Assembly (NCBI RefSeq): GCF_002940665.1
Contig: NZ_MIGY01000002.1
Coordinates: 124,001 to 188,000, forward strand
DNA: 64,000 nucleotides
Reading direction: 5' to 3'
Origin: Xanthomonas arboricola
GTDB taxonomy: Bacteria > Pseudomonadota > Gammaproteobacteria > Xanthomonadales > Xanthomonadaceae
Of the stretch, positions 9,413 to 19,057 are shown piece by piece; position 1 is the first letter of the stretch, and each line of letters opens with the position of its first letter. Both the position numbers and the translations under genes were made by a program. The notes below the pieces were generated by a model. That model ran no database searches. It worked only from the letters and a program-made list of their open reading frames with translations, and had not been told where the DNA came from.

Positions 9413-10111
9413 ATGAAAAAACTGATCGGACGATTTTGCCAAGGCCTCAGCCTGGCGTTGATCTGCTCGATGGCACTGGGCGCATGCAGCACTGGTCCGA
9501 AGATGGCGGATTCCCTGCCGCTTCCGGATCCGCTGGCGATGTCCGCAGTGCAGCCGGAGTATCGACTCGCCCCAGGCGACTTGCTGTTGTTCAAGGTGTT
9601 CCAGGTCGACGATCTGGAGCGGCAGGTCCGCATCGATCAGAACGGCCACATCTCGCTGCCGTTGATCGGCGACGTCAAGGCGGCCGGTCTGGGCGTCGGA
9701 GAGCTGGAAAAACTGGTGGCAGAACGCTACGCCGCCGGCTATCTGCAACAGCCGCAGGTGTCTGTGTTCGTGCAGGAATCCAATGGTCGCCGGGTCACGG
9801 TGACCGGTGCGGTTGACGAGCCGGGTATCTATCCGGTGATCGGCGCCAACCTGACCCTGCAGCAGGCCATCGCGCAGGCCAAGGGTGTCAGCACGGTGGC
9901 CAGCCGCGGCAACGTCATTGTGTTCCGCACCGTCAATGGGCAAAAGATGATCGCCAGATTCGATCTGACCCAGATCGAGAAGGGGGCCAACCCGGACCCT
10001 GAGATCTACGGCGGCGACATCGTGGTGGTGTACCGCTCGGACGCACGCGTCTGGCTGCGCACCATGCTGGAACTGACCCCCCTTGTGATGGTGTGGCGCG
10101 CTTACCGATGA
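9413..10111 (+). CDS. gumB: Xanthan export outer-membrane lipoprotein (OPX/Wza type)
   Basis: GumB forms the outer-membrane part of the xanthan export channel with GumC. The 232-residue protein has a lipoprotein signal with lipobox LGAC (Cys 25), a poly_export domain (YRLAPGDLLLFKVFQVDDL), and SLBB domains (RRVTVTGAVDEPGIYPV). It is shorter than E. coli Wza (379) and lacks much of the C-terminal barrel-forming region. The ATG at 9413 is chosen because it starts the signal peptide; the frame is open further upstream but without such a signal. It is the first gene of the gum operon, and its stop overlaps gumC (ATGA). Confidence 0.97.
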   Translation: MKKLIGRFCQGLSLALICSMALGACSTGPKMADSLPLPDPLAMSAVQPEYRLAPGDLLLFKVFQVDDLERQVRIDQNGHISLPLIGDVKAAGLGVGELEKLVAERYAAGYLQQPQVSVFVQESNGRRVTVTGAVDEPGIYPVIGANLTLQQAIAQAKGVSTVASRGNVIVFRTVNGQKMIARFDLTQIEKGANPDPEIYGGDIVVVYRSDARVWLRTMLELTPLVMVWRAYR

Positions 10112-11532
10112 GCATGAATTCAGACAATCGTTCCTCCCCGTCTCATCGTCATGGGCATCTTGAGGTGGCCGACGTCGGCTTGCTCGACTACTGGCGCGCG
10201 CTGGCGTCGCAGCGCTGGCTGATCATTCTGATCACCGCCGCGGCAGTGGCGCTGGCTCTTGGCGTCACCCTGCTGATGCCGGAAAAATACCGCGCCACCA
10301 GCACGCTGCAGATCGAGCGCGACTCGCTCAACGTGGTGAATGTCGACAATCTGATGCCGGTGGAATCACCGCAGGATCGCGATTTCTACCAGACCCAGTA
10401 CCAGCTGCTGCAGAGCCGTTCGTTGGCCCGCGCGGTGATCCGCGAAGCCAAGCTCGATCAGGAGCCGGCGTTCAAGCAGCAGGTCGACGAAGCGCTTGAG
10501 AAGGCCGCTGCCAAGAATCCGGAAGCCGGTAAGTCGGTCGACTCGCGTCAGGCGATCGTCGAGCGCAGCCTGACCGATACCCTGCTGGCCGGACTGGTGG
10601 TCGAGCCGATCCTCAATTCGCGTCTGGTCTACGTCAATTACGATTCGCCGGATCCGGTGCTGGCTGCCAAGATCGCCAACACCTACACCAAGGTGTTCAT
10701 TGTCAGTACCCAGGAACGCCGCATCAAGGCATCGTCGTTCGCGACCAAGTTCCTGGCCGAGCGCCTGGAGCAGTTGCGCGACAAGGTGGAGGACTCGGAA
10801 AAGGATCTGGTCTCCTATTCCACCGACGAGCAGATCGTGTCGGTAGGCGACGACAAGCCGTCGCTTCCGGCACAGAACCTGAGCGACCTCAATGCGATGT
10901 TGGCATCGGCGCAGGACACCCGCATCAAGGCAGAGGCCGCCTGGCGTCAAGTCAGCAGCGGTGACGCGATGTCGCTGCCACAGGTGCTGAGCAACCCGCT
11001 GATTCAGAGCCTGCGCGGCGAGCAGATCCGCTTGAACACCGATTATCAGCAGAAGCTGTCGACCTTCAAGCCGGACTATCCGGAAATGCAGCGCCTGAAG
11101 GCGCAGATCGAAGAGTCGCGTCGCCAGATCAATGGCGAGGTCATCAATATCCGCCAGTCGCTCAAGGCGACGTACGACGCGTCGGTGCATCAGGAGCAGT
11201 TGCTCAACCAGCGCATCGCCGGACTGCGGACCGATGAGCTGGACCTGCAGAGCCGCAGCATCCGCTACAACATGCTCAAGCGCGACGTCGATACCAACCG
11301 CCAGCTCTACGATGCGCTCCTGCAGCGCTACAAGGAGATCGGTGTGGCGAGCAACGTCGGATCCAACAACGTGACCATCGTCGATACCGCAGACGTGCCT
11401 ACGTCGAAGACTTCGCCGAAACTCAAATTGAACCTCGCGTTGGGCTTCATCTTTGGCGTATTCCTGGGCGTGGCTGTGGCTCTTGTGCGCTACTTCCTGC
11501 GTGGCACGGCAGCGCAGACGCGGCTGGACTGA
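10108..11532 (+). CDS. gumC: Xanthan chain-length/export protein (PCP, Wzc-like without kinase)
   Basis: GumC is an inner-membrane polysaccharide co-polymerase that sets chain length and links the polymerase to GumB. The 474-residue protein has a Wzz domain with transmembrane helices at about residues 37-57 and 440-464 flanking a large periplasmic coiled-coil domain. The segment before TM2 has the proline-rich family pattern (ADVPTSKTSPK). It ends soon after TM2, so there is no Walker-type tyrosine kinase domain, as is normal for GumC. The ATG at 10108 overlaps the gumB stop; starts at 10093 or 10114 are also possible. Confidence 0.96.
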   Translation: MSMNSDNRSSPSHRHGHLEVADVGLLDYWRALASQRWLIILITAAAVALALGVTLLMPEKYRATSTLQIERDSLNVVNVDNLMPVESPQDRDFYQTQYQLLQSRSLARAVIREAKLDQEPAFKQQVDEALEKAAAKNPEAGKSVDSRQAIVERSLTDTLLAGLVVEPILNSRLVYVNYDSPDPVLAAKIANTYTKVFIVSTQERRIKASSFATKFLAERLEQLRDKVEDSEKDLVSYSTDEQIVSVGDDKPSLPAQNLSDLNAMLASAQDTRIKAEAAWRQVSSGDAMSLPQVLSNPLIQSLRGEQIRLNTDYQQKLSTFKPDYPEMQRLKAQIEESRRQINGEVINIRQSLKATYDASVHQEQLLNQRIAGLRTDELDLQSRSIRYNMLKRDVDTNRQLYDALLQRYKEIGVASNVGSNNVTIVDTADVPTSKTSPKLKLNLALGFIFGVFLGVAVALVRYFLRGTAAQTRLD

Positions 11533-11555
11533 CATCGTCGTGTTGCACAACGATG
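11533..11555 (+). promoter_or_regulatory. Intercistronic hairpin after gumC
   Basis: Directly after the gumC stop, 11533-11542 pairs with 11546-11555 with one C-A mismatch and a TTG loop. There is no T-tract, so it is unlikely to terminate. It may protect the gumBC message or set a processing point. The remaining 220 bases before gumD hold no clear gene. Confidence 0.4.
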
Positions 11556-11775
11556 GTTAATTGAAGTGACAACTGATTCAGCGTGGAAAAGGGTGGATCC
11601 CGTATGTTTCGGGCTCCTTCGTTTGAAAGTTTGTCTCTGTTGAAACAAAGGGCTGTCGTGCGATCTGGGGTCGGTAGGTATTACCGCGGTGATCGTTCGA
11701 CGGAGATGATTGAAAGCTCGCGTGCGATTCGTATGTTCCCCCGCATGCGCCGTATCGAGTTTGGAGGACATCCCC

Positions 11776-13230
11776 ATGCTTTTGGCAGACTTGAGTAGCG
11801 CGACTTACACCACATCCTCGCCGCGATTGTTGTCCAAGTATTCGGCTGCAGCCGACCTGGTCCTGCGCGTCTTCGACCTCACCATGGTCGTGGTCTCCGG
11901 GCTGATCGCTTATCGCATCGTCTTCGGCTCCTGGGTGCCTGCGGCACCGTACCGGGTCGCCATCGCCACCACGCTGTTGTATTCGGTGATCTGCTTTGCG
12001 CTGTTCCCGCTGTATCGCAGCTGGCGCGGTCGCGGACTGTTGAGCGAGCTGATGGTGCTGGGTGGTGCCTTCGGCGGCGTGTTTGCGCTGTTCGCGGTGC
12101 ACGCACTGATCGTGCAAGTGGGTGAGCAGGTCTCGCGCGGCTGGATTGGCCTGTGGTTTGTCGGTGGGCTGGCTTCGTTGGTGGCGGCCCGCACGGTGCT
12201 GCGCGGCTTCCTGAATCACCTGCGCACCCAGGGGGTGGACGTGCAACGCGTGGTGGTGGTGGGTTTGCGCCATCCGGTGATGAAGATCAATCACTACCTC
12301 AGCCGCAATCCCTGGGTCGGCATGAACCTGGTCGGCTACTTCCGCACGCCGTACGACATCGCCGTGACCGAGCAGCGTCAGTCGTTGCCGTGCTTGGGCG
12401 ATCCGGACGCGCTGATCGAGTATCTGAAAGACAACCAGGTCGAGCAGGTATGGATCTCGCTGCCGCTGGGCGAACGTGACCACATCAAGCAGTTGCTGCA
12501 GCGTCTGGATCGCTATCCGATCAACGTGAAGCTGGTTCCGGACCTGTTCGACTTCGGTCTGTTGAACCAGTCCGGCGAGCAGATCGGCAATGTGCCGGTG
12601 ATCAACCTGCGCCAGGGCGGCGTGGATCGCGACAACTACTTCGTGGTCGCCAAGGCCTTGCAGGACAAGATCCTGGCCGTGATCGCGCTGATGGGGATGT
12701 GGCCGCTGATGGCAGCGATCGCCGTCGGTGTGAAGATGAGCTCGCCTGGTCCGGTGTTCTTCCGCCAGCGTCGCCATGGTCTGGGTGGGCGCGAGTTCTA
12801 CATGTTCAAGTTCCGCTCAATGCGCGTGCATGACGACCATGGCACCACCATTCAGCAGGCGACCAAGAACGATACCCGTATTACCCGTTTCGGTGCGTTC
12901 CTGCGCCGCAGCAGCCTGGACGAGTTGCCGCAGATCTTCAACGTGCTCGGTGGCAGCATGTCGATCGTGGGGCCGCGCCCGCATGCCGCGCAGCACAACA
13001 CCCATTACGAAAAGCTGATCAATCACTACATGCAGCGCCATTATGTCAAGCCGGGCATCACCGGTTGGGCGCAGGTCAATGGATTCCGTGGCGAAACTCC
13101 GGAGCTGCGCACGATGAAGAAGCGCATTCAGTACGACCTGGACTACATCCGTCGCTGGTCGTTGTGGCTGGATATCCGCATCATCGTGCTGACCGCAGTA
13201 CGTGTGCTCGGACAGAAGACCGCGTACTGA
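11776..13230 (+). CDS. gumD: Undecaprenyl-phosphate glucose-1-phosphate transferase
   Basis: GumD starts xanthan synthesis by moving glucose-1-phosphate from UDP-glucose to undecaprenyl phosphate. The 484-residue protein has an N-terminal membrane part of four or five helices (residues 20-150), a CoA-binding-like middle domain, a further helix near 300, and the conserved C-terminal sugar-transferase domain with [34 protein letters not shown] and [15 protein letters not shown]. The ATG at 11776 follows a good GGAGG site (11763-11767). The upstream gap of 243 bases is the longest inside the operon. Confidence 0.97.
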   Translation: MLLADLSSATYTTSSPRLLSKYSAAADLVLRVFDLTMVVVSGLIAYRIVFGSWVPAAPYRVAIATTLLYSVICFALFPLYRSWRGRGLLSELMVLGGAFGGVFALFAVHALIVQVGEQVSRGWIGLWFVGGLASLVAARTVLRGFLNHLRTQGVDVQRVVVVGLRHPVMKINHYLSRNPWVGMNLVGYFRTPYDIAVTEQRQSLPCLGDPDALIEYLKDNQVEQVWISLPLGERDHIKQLLQRLDRYPINVKLVPDLFDFGLLNQSGEQIGNVPVINLRQGGVDRDNYFVVAKALQDKILAVIALMGMWPLMAAIAVGVKMSSPGPVFFRQRRHGLGGREFYMFKFRSMRVHDDHGTTIQQATKNDTRITRFGAFLRRSSLDELPQIFNVLGGSMSIVGPRPHAAQHNTHYEKLINHYMQRHYVKPGITGWAQVNGFRGETPELRTMKKRIQYDLDYIRRWSLWLDIRIIVLTAVRVLGQKTAY

Positions 13231-13312
13231 TGATGGCGGGGAGTGTGCGACCTGGCGCGCTGGGCGCCGCGGGCGGCTGCATCGCAGCCGCCCCCTTCAA
13301 GCAGGCGTCTGC

Positions 13313-14608
13313 ATGCTGATCCGAATGAGCGACGAGGCCCGCGTTCGCTGGCACAACCTGCTGATCGAGCTGACGCTGCTGATCGGCGTCGGTTATAACC
13401 TGGTGCTGGCGCTGATCAACGCGAATGTGTTCACCGTACGTCCGGTGATCACCTACGCAGTCGAGTTCATCATCTACGCCGCATGTTTCCTGCTCGGGTT
13501 GGGTTCGCTGAGCCGCAAGCGCATCGCATTGATCATCAGCGGACTGGGGCTGATCGTTACCTTGATGTTCGTGCGCTTCCTGGTGAACTGGCAGATCGAT
13601 CCGAAGTTCTTCCGCGACGCGTTGGTGGTGTTTGCGTTCGTGGTGCTTGGTTCGGCTTACACCGGGTCGGTGCCAAAACTGTTCGTGCGGATGACCATCA
13701 TCGTGTCGCTGGTTGCAGCGTTCGAACTGGCGATGCCGAGCGCCTACGGCGATCTGGTCAATCCGAAGAGCTTCTTCGTCAACGCACGTGGCATGAGCGC
13801 GGAAGGGTTCTGGAACGAAGACAGCAACCTGTTCGTCAGCGCCACGCGACCGGGCGAGCGCAACTTCCTGCCGGGCTCCAATCTTCCCCGCGCCTCCTCG
13901 ATGTTCATCGAGCCGGTGACGATGGGTAACTACATCTGCTTCTTTACCGCGATCGTGTTGGTGTTCTGGCGCTGGATGCGGCCGGCGATGCTGATTCTAT
14001 CGGTCGGTTTGATCGGTTTCATGATCGTGGCCTCCGATGGCCGACTCGCGGCGGGCACCTGCGTATTGATGGTGCTGTTGTCGCCGCTGTTGAAACGTCT
14101 GGATCAACGGCTGGCGTTCCTGGTCTTTCTGATCGTGATCATGACTGCGTGGTTGCTGGTGTGGATCACCGGAATCAGCGCCTATCAGGACACCACGATG
14201 GGCCGGGTATTTTTCACAGTCAATTCGATGAATAACCTGTCCTTCAACTCGTGGATGGGTCTGGATTTTGCGCAGGCGTATCGTTACTTCGACAGTGGCA
14301 TCGCCTACTTCATCGCATCGCAGTCGATCGTCGGCGTGCTCGCATTCCTGCTGTCGTATTCATTCCTGTTGTTGATGCCGAGCAAGGAAGGGCAGCTGTT
14401 CAAGAACCTGGCGATCTTTGCGTTCGCACTGAGCCTGCTGGTATCCAACGGCTATTTTTCGATCAAGACGTCGGCATTGTGGTGGTTCGTGTGCGGCTGC
14501 CTGTGGCACATGCTGCCGACCTGGTCTGCTGCAACCGCTGCGCGCCTGCCCGGACAGGATCCGGCCGACGACGCGGCGCGATTGCCACTGTCCGCAGGAG
14601 GCGCGTGA
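13313..14608 (+). CDS. gumE: Xanthan polymerase (Wzy-like)
   Basis: GumE is the predicted periplasmic-face polymerase joining lipid-linked pentasaccharides. The 431-residue protein is almost wholly hydrophobic, with about 11-12 transmembrane helices and a large periplasmic loop around residues 140-200 (FFVNARGMSAEGFWNEDSN). Wzy proteins share topology more than sequence; the assignment rests on the match to GumE and on position. The start MLIRMSDEARV at 13313 is preferred; ATG 13325 is an alternative. The stop overlaps the gumF start by one base. Confidence 0.95.
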   Translation: MLIRMSDEARVRWHNLLIELTLLIGVGYNLVLALINANVFTVRPVITYAVEFIIYAACFLLGLGSLSRKRIALIISGLGLIVTLMFVRFLVNWQIDPKFFRDALVVFAFVVLGSAYTGSVPKLFVRMTIIVSLVAAFELAMPSAYGDLVNPKSFFVNARGMSAEGFWNEDSNLFVSATRPGERNFLPGSNLPRASSMFIEPVTMGNYICFFTAIVLVFWRWMRPAMLILSVGLIGFMIVASDGRLAAGTCVLMVLLSPLLKRLDQRLAFLVFLIVIMTAWLLVWITGISAYQDTTMGRVFFTVNSMNNLSFNSWMGLDFAQAYRYFDSGIAYFIASQSIVGVLAFLLSYSFLLLMPSKEGQLFKNLAIFAFALSLLVSNGYFSIKTSALWWFVCGCLWHMLPTWSAATAARLPGQDPADDAARLPLSAGGA

Positions 14609-15699
14609 TGAGTGTGGCGGCAACGCAGGCACCGCGGCCGGTCGCACCGGTCGCGGGCGCGTCCGTTGCCACCGGCGGGCGCAGCCGCGACCCACGTATC
14701 GACGCCACCAAGGCCCTGGCGATTCTGCTGGTGGTGTTCTGCCACGCCAAGGGCGTGCCGCATGCAATGACGTTGTTTGCCTATAGCTTTCACGTGCCGC
14801 TGTTTTTCATGGTGTCCGGTTGGCTGGCGGCGGGCTATGCGTCGCGGACCACCGGCTTGCCGCAGACCGTCGGCAAGCAGGCACGCAGCTTGTTGCTGCC
14901 GTATGTGACGTTCTATCTGCTCGGTTACGCGTATTGGTTGCTGACGCGCAATATCGGCGAGAAGGCGGCGCGCTGGGGAAGCCACCCGTGGTGGGAGCCG
15001 ATCGTGGCGATGTTCACCGGCATCGGCCCCGATCTGTATGTGCAGCCCCCGTTGTGGTTCCTGCCGGTGATGCTGGTGACGGTGCTGAGCTATGTGGTGT
15101 TGCGCCGCTGGATGTCGCCGGTGGTGATCGCGGTGGCGTCGTTGATCCTAGCCTGGTGCTGGATGCGCTGGTTTCCGGGCCAGCAAGTGCGACTTTTTTT
15201 TGGCCTGGACGTCCTGCCGGTGTCGCTGTGCTTTTATGCGCTGGGCGCCCTGTTGATCCGCGTTTCTGCACGTCTGCCAACCTCCTTGCCGGTGAGCGCG
15301 CTGGCGACGGTATTGCTGGCGCTGCCGGTGGCCTGGCTGGCTGATCGTAATGGCCGGATCGACGTCAACATGCTGGAGTTCGGCCGCAACCACGCCGGGT
15401 TTGTGGTCAGCGCAGTACTCGGCTCACTGATGGTGATCTGTGCCGCACGGTTGGTGCAGGGCTGGGCCTGGATACAGTGGATCGGCCGCAATACCTTGCT
15501 GATCCTGTGCACCCACATGCTGGTGTTCTTCGTGCTCTCCGGTGTCGCGGCGCTGGCCGGCGGATTCGGTGCCTCGCGTCCGGGGCTCGGCTGGGTAGTG
15601 TTCGTGACGGTGTTTGCGCTGCTCGCGTGCGTGCCGCTGCGCTGGTTGCTGATGCGTTTTGCGCCGTGGTCCCTGGGTGCCCGCCCGGTGGCGGCATGA
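14608..15699 (+). CDS. gumF: Xanthan acetyltransferase (internal mannose)
   Basis: GumF adds O-acetyl groups to the internal alpha-mannose of the xanthan side chain. The 363-residue protein is a membrane acyltransferase-3 family member with about 10 helices. It carries the N-terminal RIDATKALAILLVVFCHAKGVP run with the conserved His, and FAYSFHVPLFFMVSGW. The start follows GGAGG (14595-14599) and overlaps the gumE stop. It is clearly paralogous to the next gene, gumG, with shared motifs in the same order. Confidence 0.96.
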   Translation: MSVAATQAPRPVAPVAGASVATGGRSRDPRIDATKALAILLVVFCHAKGVPHAMTLFAYSFHVPLFFMVSGWLAAGYASRTTGLPQTVGKQARSLLLPYVTFYLLGYAYWLLTRNIGEKAARWGSHPWWEPIVAMFTGIGPDLYVQPPLWFLPVMLVTVLSYVVLRRWMSPVVIAVASLILAWCWMRWFPGQQVRLFFGLDVLPVSLCFYALGALLIRVSARLPTSLPVSALATVLLALPVAWLADRNGRIDVNMLEFGRNHAGFVVSAVLGSLMVICAARLVQGWAWIQWIGRNTLLILCTHMLVFFVLSGVAALAGGFGASRPGLGWVVFVTVFALLACVPLRWLLMRFAPWSLGARPVAA

Positions 15700-15712
15700 G
15701 CGGCGCTGCACC

Positions 15713-16801
15713 ATGACCACCGCGCCGTATTCCGACGCGGCCGGGCGCGGCGGCCTGGGTGCCAAGGCCGCACCGGCGCCTGCGTTGACCCGCGATTGGC
15801 AGATCGATGCCGCAAAGGCGCTGGCCATCGTCCTGGTGGTGTTGGGGCATGCCAACGGCATGCCGGCCGCCTACAAGTTGTTCGCCTACAGTTTTCATGT
15901 GCCGCTGTTTTTCGTGCTGTCTGGCTGGGTGGGCGAGCGCTTCGGCCACCGTGCATTGACGGTGGCGACGATCGCGAAGTTGGCGCGCACGTTGCTGGTT
16001 CCCTATGTCGCGTTTTTCCTGGTGGCCTACGCCTGCTGGTTGCTGATGGGAGTGACCAGCCGCGCGCCGCATCCATCGCATGTGCTGCCGTGGTGGGATC
16101 CGTTTGTCGGCCTGTTCTGGGCCAAAGGCACACGCCTGTACGTGCTTCCGGCGTTGTGGTTCCTGCCGGCCTTGTTCGTCACCACGCTGGCCTACATCGC
16201 CTTGCGCACGCGCCTGACGACGGCGGCCCTGGCTGCAGCCAGTCTGTTGCTCGCCTTGGCATGGGCGGGCTGGTTTCCGTCGGTGCACCTGCGGCTGCCG
16301 TTGGCGCTGGATGTATTGCCTGTCGCGCTGTTCTTCATCGCCGTGGGCGGATGGCTGTCGCGCTATGCCGATCCACTGCGGGCGCGTGGTGCCTCTTTCT
16401 GGGCGCCTGCACTGCCGGTGCTGGCGGTGGCGTGGTGGTGGCTGGCCGGATGGAACGGGCAGGTGGATGTGAACAATCTGCAGTTCGGGCGTTCCGCTGC
16501 GGTGTTCCTGCTGGTCAGCCTGCTGGGTACCGCAATGACATTGTGTGTGGCGTATTTCGTTAGACAGTGGCGTTGGCTGCAGTGGATCGGTGGCAATAGC
16601 TTGCTGATCCTGTGCACGCACACATTGGTGTTTCTGGTGCTCACCAGTGTGGTGGCACGAACGGGCGTAACCGCTCGCAGCCTGATCGGCACACCGGCCT
16701 GGGCGATGGGCCTGAGCGCGTTTGCTGTCGCTGTCAGTGTGCCGATGCGTGCGGTGCTGGTGCGCGTTGCGCCATGGATGTTGGGATTGAAACGTAAATG
16801 A
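15713..16801 (+). CDS. gumG: Xanthan acetyltransferase (external mannose)
   Basis: GumG acetylates the terminal beta-mannose of xanthan. The 362-residue acyltransferase-3 protein shares with GumF the motifs IDAAKALAIVLVVLGHANGMP, FAYSFHVPLFFVLSGW, the PALWFLPA loop and the C-terminal SLLILCTHTLVF. The two genes are 13 bases apart and arose by tandem duplication. The internal/external assignment rests on published gum genetics; sequence alone does not show it. The ATG at 15713 gives the expected MTTAPYSDAAG start. Confidence 0.96.
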   Translation: MTTAPYSDAAGRGGLGAKAAPAPALTRDWQIDAAKALAIVLVVLGHANGMPAAYKLFAYSFHVPLFFVLSGWVGERFGHRALTVATIAKLARTLLVPYVAFFLVAYACWLLMGVTSRAPHPSHVLPWWDPFVGLFWAKGTRLYVLPALWFLPALFVTTLAYIALRTRLTTAALAAASLLLALAWAGWFPSVHLRLPLALDVLPVALFFIAVGGWLSRYADPLRARGASFWAPALPVLAVAWWWLAGWNGQVDVNNLQFGRSAAVFLLVSLLGTAMTLCVAYFVRQWRWLQWIGGNSLLILCTHTLVFLVLTSVVARTGVTARSLIGTPAWAMGLSAFAVAVSVPMRAVLVRVAPWMLGLKRK

Positions 16802-16868
16802 CGAGCTTCCAGAATGATAAGCCGAGCATGCAGATGTGTCTGCGTCGCTGGCACAGGAGATTGGCGTA

Positions 16869-18011
16869 ATGAAAGTGGTGCATGTCGTCCGCCAATTCCA
16901 TCCTTCGATCGGAGGCATGGAGGAAGTCGTTCTCAATGTGGCCCGGCAACACCAGGCCACCAGTGCCGATACGGTGGAGATCGTGACCCTGGATCGGGTG
17001 TTTACCGATCCGAGCGCGCAGCTTGCGGAGCAGGAGACACATCAGGGCTTGCCGATCCGACGCATCGGTTATCGCGGCTCGTCGCGTTATCCGTTGGCGC
17101 CGTCCGTGCTGAGCGTGATCCGCTCGGCCGATCTGGTGCATCTGCACGGCATCGATTTTTTCTACGACTATCTGGCGCTGACCAAGCCGCTGCATGGCAA
17201 GCCGATGGTGGTGTCCACGCACGGCGGCTTCTTCCACACCGCGTACGCCTCGCGGATGAAGCAGCTATGGTTTCAGACGCTCACCCGCACCTCGGCATTG
17301 GCGTATGCGCGGGTGATCGCAACCAGCGAGAACGACGGCGAGCTGTTCGCCAAGGTGGTCTCGCCGGCGCGTTTGCGGGTGATCGAAAACGGCGTGGACG
17401 TGGAAAAATACGCAGGGCAGGGCGCAGCGAGGCCGGGGCGGACCATGATGTATTTCGGCCGCTGGTCGGTGAACAAGGGCCTGATCGAAACCCTGGAGCT
17501 GCTGCAGGCGGTATTGCAACGTGATCCGCAGTGGCGGTTGATCATCGCAGGGCGCGAATACGACTTGAACGAGGCCGACCTGCGCAAGGCGATTGCCGAG
17601 CGGGGCTTGCAGGACAAGGTGCAACTCAGCATGTCGCCCTCGCAGGAGCAGCTGCGCAGCCTGATGCAGCAGGCGCAGTTCTTCGTCTGCCTGTCGCGCC
17701 ATGAAGGCTTCGGCATCGCTGCGGTCGAGGCGATGAGTGCAGGCCTGATTCCGATCCTCAGCGACATCCCGCCATTCGTGCGACTTGCCAGCGAATCGGG
17801 CCAGGGCGTGATCGTCAACCGCGACCGGATCGATGCGGCCGCAGACCAGGTGCAGGCGCTTGCGCTGCAGGCGGATGCGGATTTCGATACGCGTCGTGCA
17901 GCGTCCATGGCGTACGTGAGCCGCTACGACTGGAAGCATGTGGTCGGACGCTACGTCGACGAGTACCACACTGCGTTGGGCACGCGCGCTACCCGGGAGG
18001 CAGTGCGATGA
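16869..18011 (+). CDS. gumH: GDP-mannose:cellobiosyl-lipid alpha-mannosyltransferase
   Basis: GumH transfers the first mannose (alpha-1,3) onto the lipid-linked cellobiose on the cytoplasmic face. The 380-residue GT-B enzyme (GT4) has an N-terminal HPSIGGMEEVV loop, the linker NGVDVEKY, and a C-terminal donor domain with the EX7E motif in RHEGFGIAAVEAMSAG. AGGAG (16855-16859) lies 9 bases before the ATG at 16869. The last codon overlaps gumI by 4 bases. Confidence 0.97.
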   Translation: MKVVHVVRQFHPSIGGMEEVVLNVARQHQATSADTVEIVTLDRVFTDPSAQLAEQETHQGLPIRRIGYRGSSRYPLAPSVLSVIRSADLVHLHGIDFFYDYLALTKPLHGKPMVVSTHGGFFHTAYASRMKQLWFQTLTRTSALAYARVIATSENDGELFAKVVSPARLRVIENGVDVEKYAGQGAARPGRTMMYFGRWSVNKGLIETLELLQAVLQRDPQWRLIIAGREYDLNEADLRKAIAERGLQDKVQLSMSPSQEQLRSLMQQAQFFVCLSRHEGFGIAAVEAMSAGLIPILSDIPPFVRLASESGQGVIVNRDRIDAAADQVQALALQADADFDTRRAASMAYVSRYDWKHVVGRYVDEYHTALGTRATREAVR

Positions 18012-19057
18012 GCGCGCCTGCAGCGGCAACGACTGCGCGGGCGAGCGCGCAGCAACAGGTCACCGTGCTGTTCTCCACCGAGAAGCCCAATGCCAGCACC
18101 AATCCATATCTGACCCAGCTTTACGCATCGCTGCCCGCCGCAGTGCAGCCGCGCTTCTTTTCGATGCGCGATGCGCTGCTGTCGCGCTACGACGTGCTGC
18201 ATCTGCATTGGCCGGAATATCTGTTGCGCCATCCCAGTGCGGTCGGCACCCTGGCAAAACAGGTGTGTGCGACGCTGTTGCTGCTCAAGCTGCAGCTGAC
18301 CGGCACGCCGGTGGTGCGTACCTTGCACAACCTGGCGCCGCACGAAGATCGTGGCTGGCGCGAACGCGGCCTGTTGCGCTGGATCGATCGGCTGACGCGC
18401 CGCTGGATCCGCATCAACGCGACCACGCCGCCGCGGCCGCCCTTCACCGACACCATCCTGCACGGCCATTATCGCGAGTGGTTTGCGAAGATGCCGCAAG
18501 GCACGCCGGTTCCTGGGCGGTTGCTGCACTTCGGCCTGATTCGCCCGTACAAGGGTGTGGAAACGCTGCTGGAGGTGATGCGTCAGGTCGACGATCCGCG
18601 CCTGAAGCTGCGTATCGTCGGCAACCCGGCCACGCCGCAGATGCGCAGCCTGGTGGAGGAGGCCTGCGCGCAGGATCCGCGGATGAGCGCCTTGCTGGCC
18701 TATGTCGAAGAACCGGTGCTGGCACGCGAAGTCAGCGAGGCCGAGTTGGTGGTGCTGCCGTACCGGCAGATGCACAACTCCGGCACCTTGTTGCTGGCGT
18801 TGTCGCTGGCGCGCCCGGTGCTGGCACCGTGGAGCGAATCCAACGCGGCGATTGCCAACGAAGTCGGCCCCGGTTGGGTGTTTCTCTACGAGGGCGAATT
18901 CGATGCGGCATTGCTGACCGGCATGCTGGACCAAGTGCGCGCCGCGCCGCGCGGCCCGGCGCCGGATCTCTCGCAACGTGACTGGCCACGGATCGGACAG
19001 CTGCACTACAGCACCTACCTGGAAGCGCTCGGCAAGGATGGAGACGCCGCGCTGTGA
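18008..19057 (+). CDS. gumI: Xanthan beta-mannosyltransferase
   Basis: GumI adds the terminal beta-mannose, completing the pentasaccharide. The 349-residue protein is a GT-B enzyme (GT94) with LHLHWPEYLL near the N-terminus, a mid-protein FGLIRPYKGVETLLE and a C-terminal donor site around LPYRQMHNSGTLLLALSLARPVL. There is no transmembrane segment; it is predicted to be membrane-associated through basic and hydrophobic patches. It overlaps gumH by 4 bases and gumJ by 4. Confidence 0.96.
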   Translation: MSAPAAATTARASAQQQVTVLFSTEKPNASTNPYLTQLYASLPAAVQPRFFSMRDALLSRYDVLHLHWPEYLLRHPSAVGTLAKQVCATLLLLKLQLTGTPVVRTLHNLAPHEDRGWRERGLLRWIDRLTRRWIRINATTPPRPPFTDTILHGHYREWFAKMPQGTPVPGRLLHFGLIRPYKGVETLLEVMRQVDDPRLKLRIVGNPATPQMRSLVEEACAQDPRMSALLAYVEEPVLAREVSEAELVVLPYRQMHNSGTLLLALSLARPVLAPWSESNAAIANEVGPGWVFLYEGEFDAALLTGMLDQVRAAPRGPAPDLSQRDWPRIGQLHYSTYLEALGKDGDAAL

